Of a DNA stretch of 5,880 bases, positions 4,966-5,880 are shown in pieces. Position 1 is the stretch's first letter. Every line of letters begins with the position of its first letter. The notes under the pieces are model-generated. The model made no database searches, was not told where the DNA came from, and saw nothing but the letters and a program-made list of their open reading frames with translations. Location: the NCBI GenBank assembly GCA_003520425.1, contig DOUU01000242.1, positions 1 to 5,880 of the forward strand, in the 5' to 3' direction. The DNA is from Deltaproteobacteria bacterium. Its GTDB lineage: Bacteria > Myxococcota_A > UBA9160. Both the position numbers and the translations under genes were made by a program.

Positions 4966-5277
4966 TTAGTCCCATGACCAGAGGTCATCGCCGGTGCGAC
5001 ACTTGCGCACGTCGTGGATGCTCTTGGCCTGCAGGTAACCCGGCCAACCAAAGCCCGGGATCAATCCCAACCAAAACTTCTTTTGCGGGGCACGCTCGAA
5101 GAAAGGACCCCATCCTTTCAGGTACAGTTCTCCAAGCCCGGGATGCGCGACTGAGAGCCAAGTGGCATTGTCCCGGGCCTGGCCGGCGCAGGCATTGCCT
5201 CCCTGCGCCGCAGCTCCTCCAGCGAGGGCGACGACGAGACTAGCCGTGCACAGTGTAGCGCCGAGGGTCTTGATCAT
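4966..5277 (-). CDS. Small exported protein with HPGLGE / KKFWLGLIPGFGWPGYL motif
   Basis: This 103-residue precursor has a clear Sec signal peptide: K3, a hydrophobic core at about 10-20, and the cleavage site AAA/Q at 24-25. The mature part of about 79 residues has an Asn/Trp-containing HPGLGELYLKGWGPFF segment (45-60), then PQKKFWLGLIPGFGWPGYLQ (64-83), and a Cys-containing end RKCRTGDDL. Mature Cys30 and Cys93 could form a disulfide. I recall similar short hypothetical proteins with HPG-GE and FGWPGYLQ patterns but know no function. ATG 5277 is chosen because GAGGAGG lies about 9 nt upstream and the signal peptide begins there. The frame stays open upstream to 5529, but those extra residues are basic, low in protein character and would bury the signal peptide. 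Confidence 0.78.
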   Translation of the reverse strand: MIKTLGATLCTASLVVALAGGAAAQGGNACAGQARDNATWLSVAHPGLGELYLKGWGPFFERAPQKKFWLGLIPGFGWPGYLQAKSIHDVRKCRTGDDLWSWD

Positions 5278-5547
5278 CTTTGGCCGCCTCCTCACGAGTT
5301 TGGTGGCGCCAGGGCTGGTCGAAACATCCAGGGGTGTTCTCGATAGCATGGTTTGCCCGGCTGCCAGCGCCGCAACGCAGATCTTCCGAGCGCTCAGCGC
5401 TATGTCGCTGGCGCGACGGCGCCGGTCTGCGCGGGGGTGAACAAGCGAAAACCAAAACTCCTTTCGCGCGAGCGAGAGGGGCTCTTTGTGACCGAGGTCA
5501 CGCGCCGGTTTACGAGGCGATGTCGTCACAGTGCGATGCGCGGTCGC
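5278..5547. other. Intergenic region without a convincing gene
   Basis: These 270 bp separate the C-terminal end of the rightmost gene from the small secreted-protein gene. Open frames on both strands here lack ribosome sites and read as low-complexity Arg/Pro/Ser-rich translations. Visible structure is limited to the GTGACC palindrome at 5488-5501 and the 13-bp AGCGCT-C-AGCGCT repeat at 5389-5401. No sigma-54 element was found on the minus strand, and no clear -35/-10 pair. Confidence 0.5.
5488..5501. promoter_or_regulatory. Palindrome GTGACC-GA-GGTCAC, possible operator
   Basis: This is a perfect 6-bp-arm inverted repeat with a 2-bp centre, about 210 bp upstream of the secreted-protein start. 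A related sequence, GTGACCGAGTCAT, occurs at 5553-5565 over the 3' end of the upstream gene. The position suits an operator, but nothing identifies the regulator. Confidence 0.3.
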
Positions 5548-5880
5548 TTAGAGTGACCGAGTCATCCGGAAGACAATGCGATCTGGCCGCACGCGCTCCC
5601 AACGCCACAGATTCGGCTCGCCGTGCTGCGTCGCCATCCGGTTGATCAACCCATCCGTCTGCCAGAGCAGCACCTCGGGGTAGTCAGTGGCCTCTGAAAT
5701 CTCGATTCTATAACGGTCGGGGCACTCGGGATCGGGCTGCGCCTCCCAGCGCGAGAAATTCACAAGGTTGGCACTAAGGCTGGTGAGCAGACGCAGGTCG
5801 CGGCCGTAGGCTAGGAAGCGCTCCTTCGGGTCCGCCACCTTCCCAGCCTGCATGCGGTTCAAGTACTCCATCTGCTGATA
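5548..5880 (-). CDS. C-terminal 110 residues of an unrecognised protein (runs off right edge)
   Basis: An open frame enters from the right edge and ends at TAA 5550-5548. The visible part is hydrophilic and rich in Trp, Arg and acidic residues, with segments such as RFLAYGRDLRLLTSLSANLVNFSRW (21-45), RYRIEISEATDYPEVLLWQTDGL and NLWRWERVRPDRIVFRM. It has no membrane segment, signal peptide or catalytic motif I recognise. An ATG at 5871 exists, but the nine bases before it carry no ribosome site, so the true start most likely lies outside the window. The protein-like composition and G/C-rich third positions support it as real. The compact ending without a low-complexity tail suggests the natural C-terminus. 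Confidence 0.65.
   Translation of the reverse strand, partial: YQQMEYLNRMQAGKVADPKERFLAYGRDLRLLTSLSANLVNFSRWEAQPDPECPDRYRIEISEATDYPEVLLWQTDGLINRMATQHGEPNLWRWERVRPDRIVFRMTRSL

Overview
The window looks like bacterial chromosome from a GC-rich, Gram-negative-type organism. Supporting signs are strong AAGGAG-type ribosome sites, third codon positions rich in G/C, Sec signal peptides and a sigma-54 activator. The sulfatase plus GAF-type enhancer-binding protein would fit a deltaproteobacterial-type lineage (Myxococcota, Desulfobacterota or relatives). That placement is a guess from gene content. No mobile element, tRNA, rRNA or CRISPR array was seen.

All convincing genes but one lie on the minus strand. 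Read in the direction of transcription they are: the C-terminal end of an unrecognised protein (5880-5548); a small secreted protein (5277-4966); a single-span membrane protein (4850-4404); a 27-residue hydrophobic micro-protein with a near-ideal ribosome site (4242-4159); a four-helix membrane protein resembling DUF6632 (4030-3647); a sigma-54 activator with GAF, AAA+ and Fis-type HTH domains (3142-1577); and a periplasmic type I sulfatase (1395 to beyond the left edge). A small STAS-like gene (3297-3554) runs on the plus strand, divergent from the activator and convergent with the DUF6632-like gene.

The centrepiece is the 181-bp gap between activator and sulfatase. It holds a sigma-54 promoter (TGGCCC-N5-TTGCA, 1459-1444 on the minus strand) pointing at the sulfatase. 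Two head-to-tail 20-bp copies of a TCACC...GG(T/C)GA palindrome lie about 110 and 130 bp upstream of the predicted transcription start. This is the layout expected of activator sites, and the activator is encoded immediately next door. The sequence therefore supports a self-contained circuit: the GAF domain senses an unknown signal, the AAA+ ATPase opens a sigma-54 promoter, and an exported sulfatase is made. The divergent STAS-like gene has a second good match to a sigma-54 promoter (TGGCAC-N5-TCGCA, 3269-3284) and an inverted repeat sharing the 8-bp core CACATTTG with the best activator site, so it may belong to the same regulon.

The right half (3647-5880) is a run of small membrane or exported proteins of unknown function. 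A perfect TGTGA-N6-TCACA palindrome (CRP/FNR-type) lies upstream of the 27-residue peptide gene. Nothing in the sequence links this half functionally to the sulfatase module.
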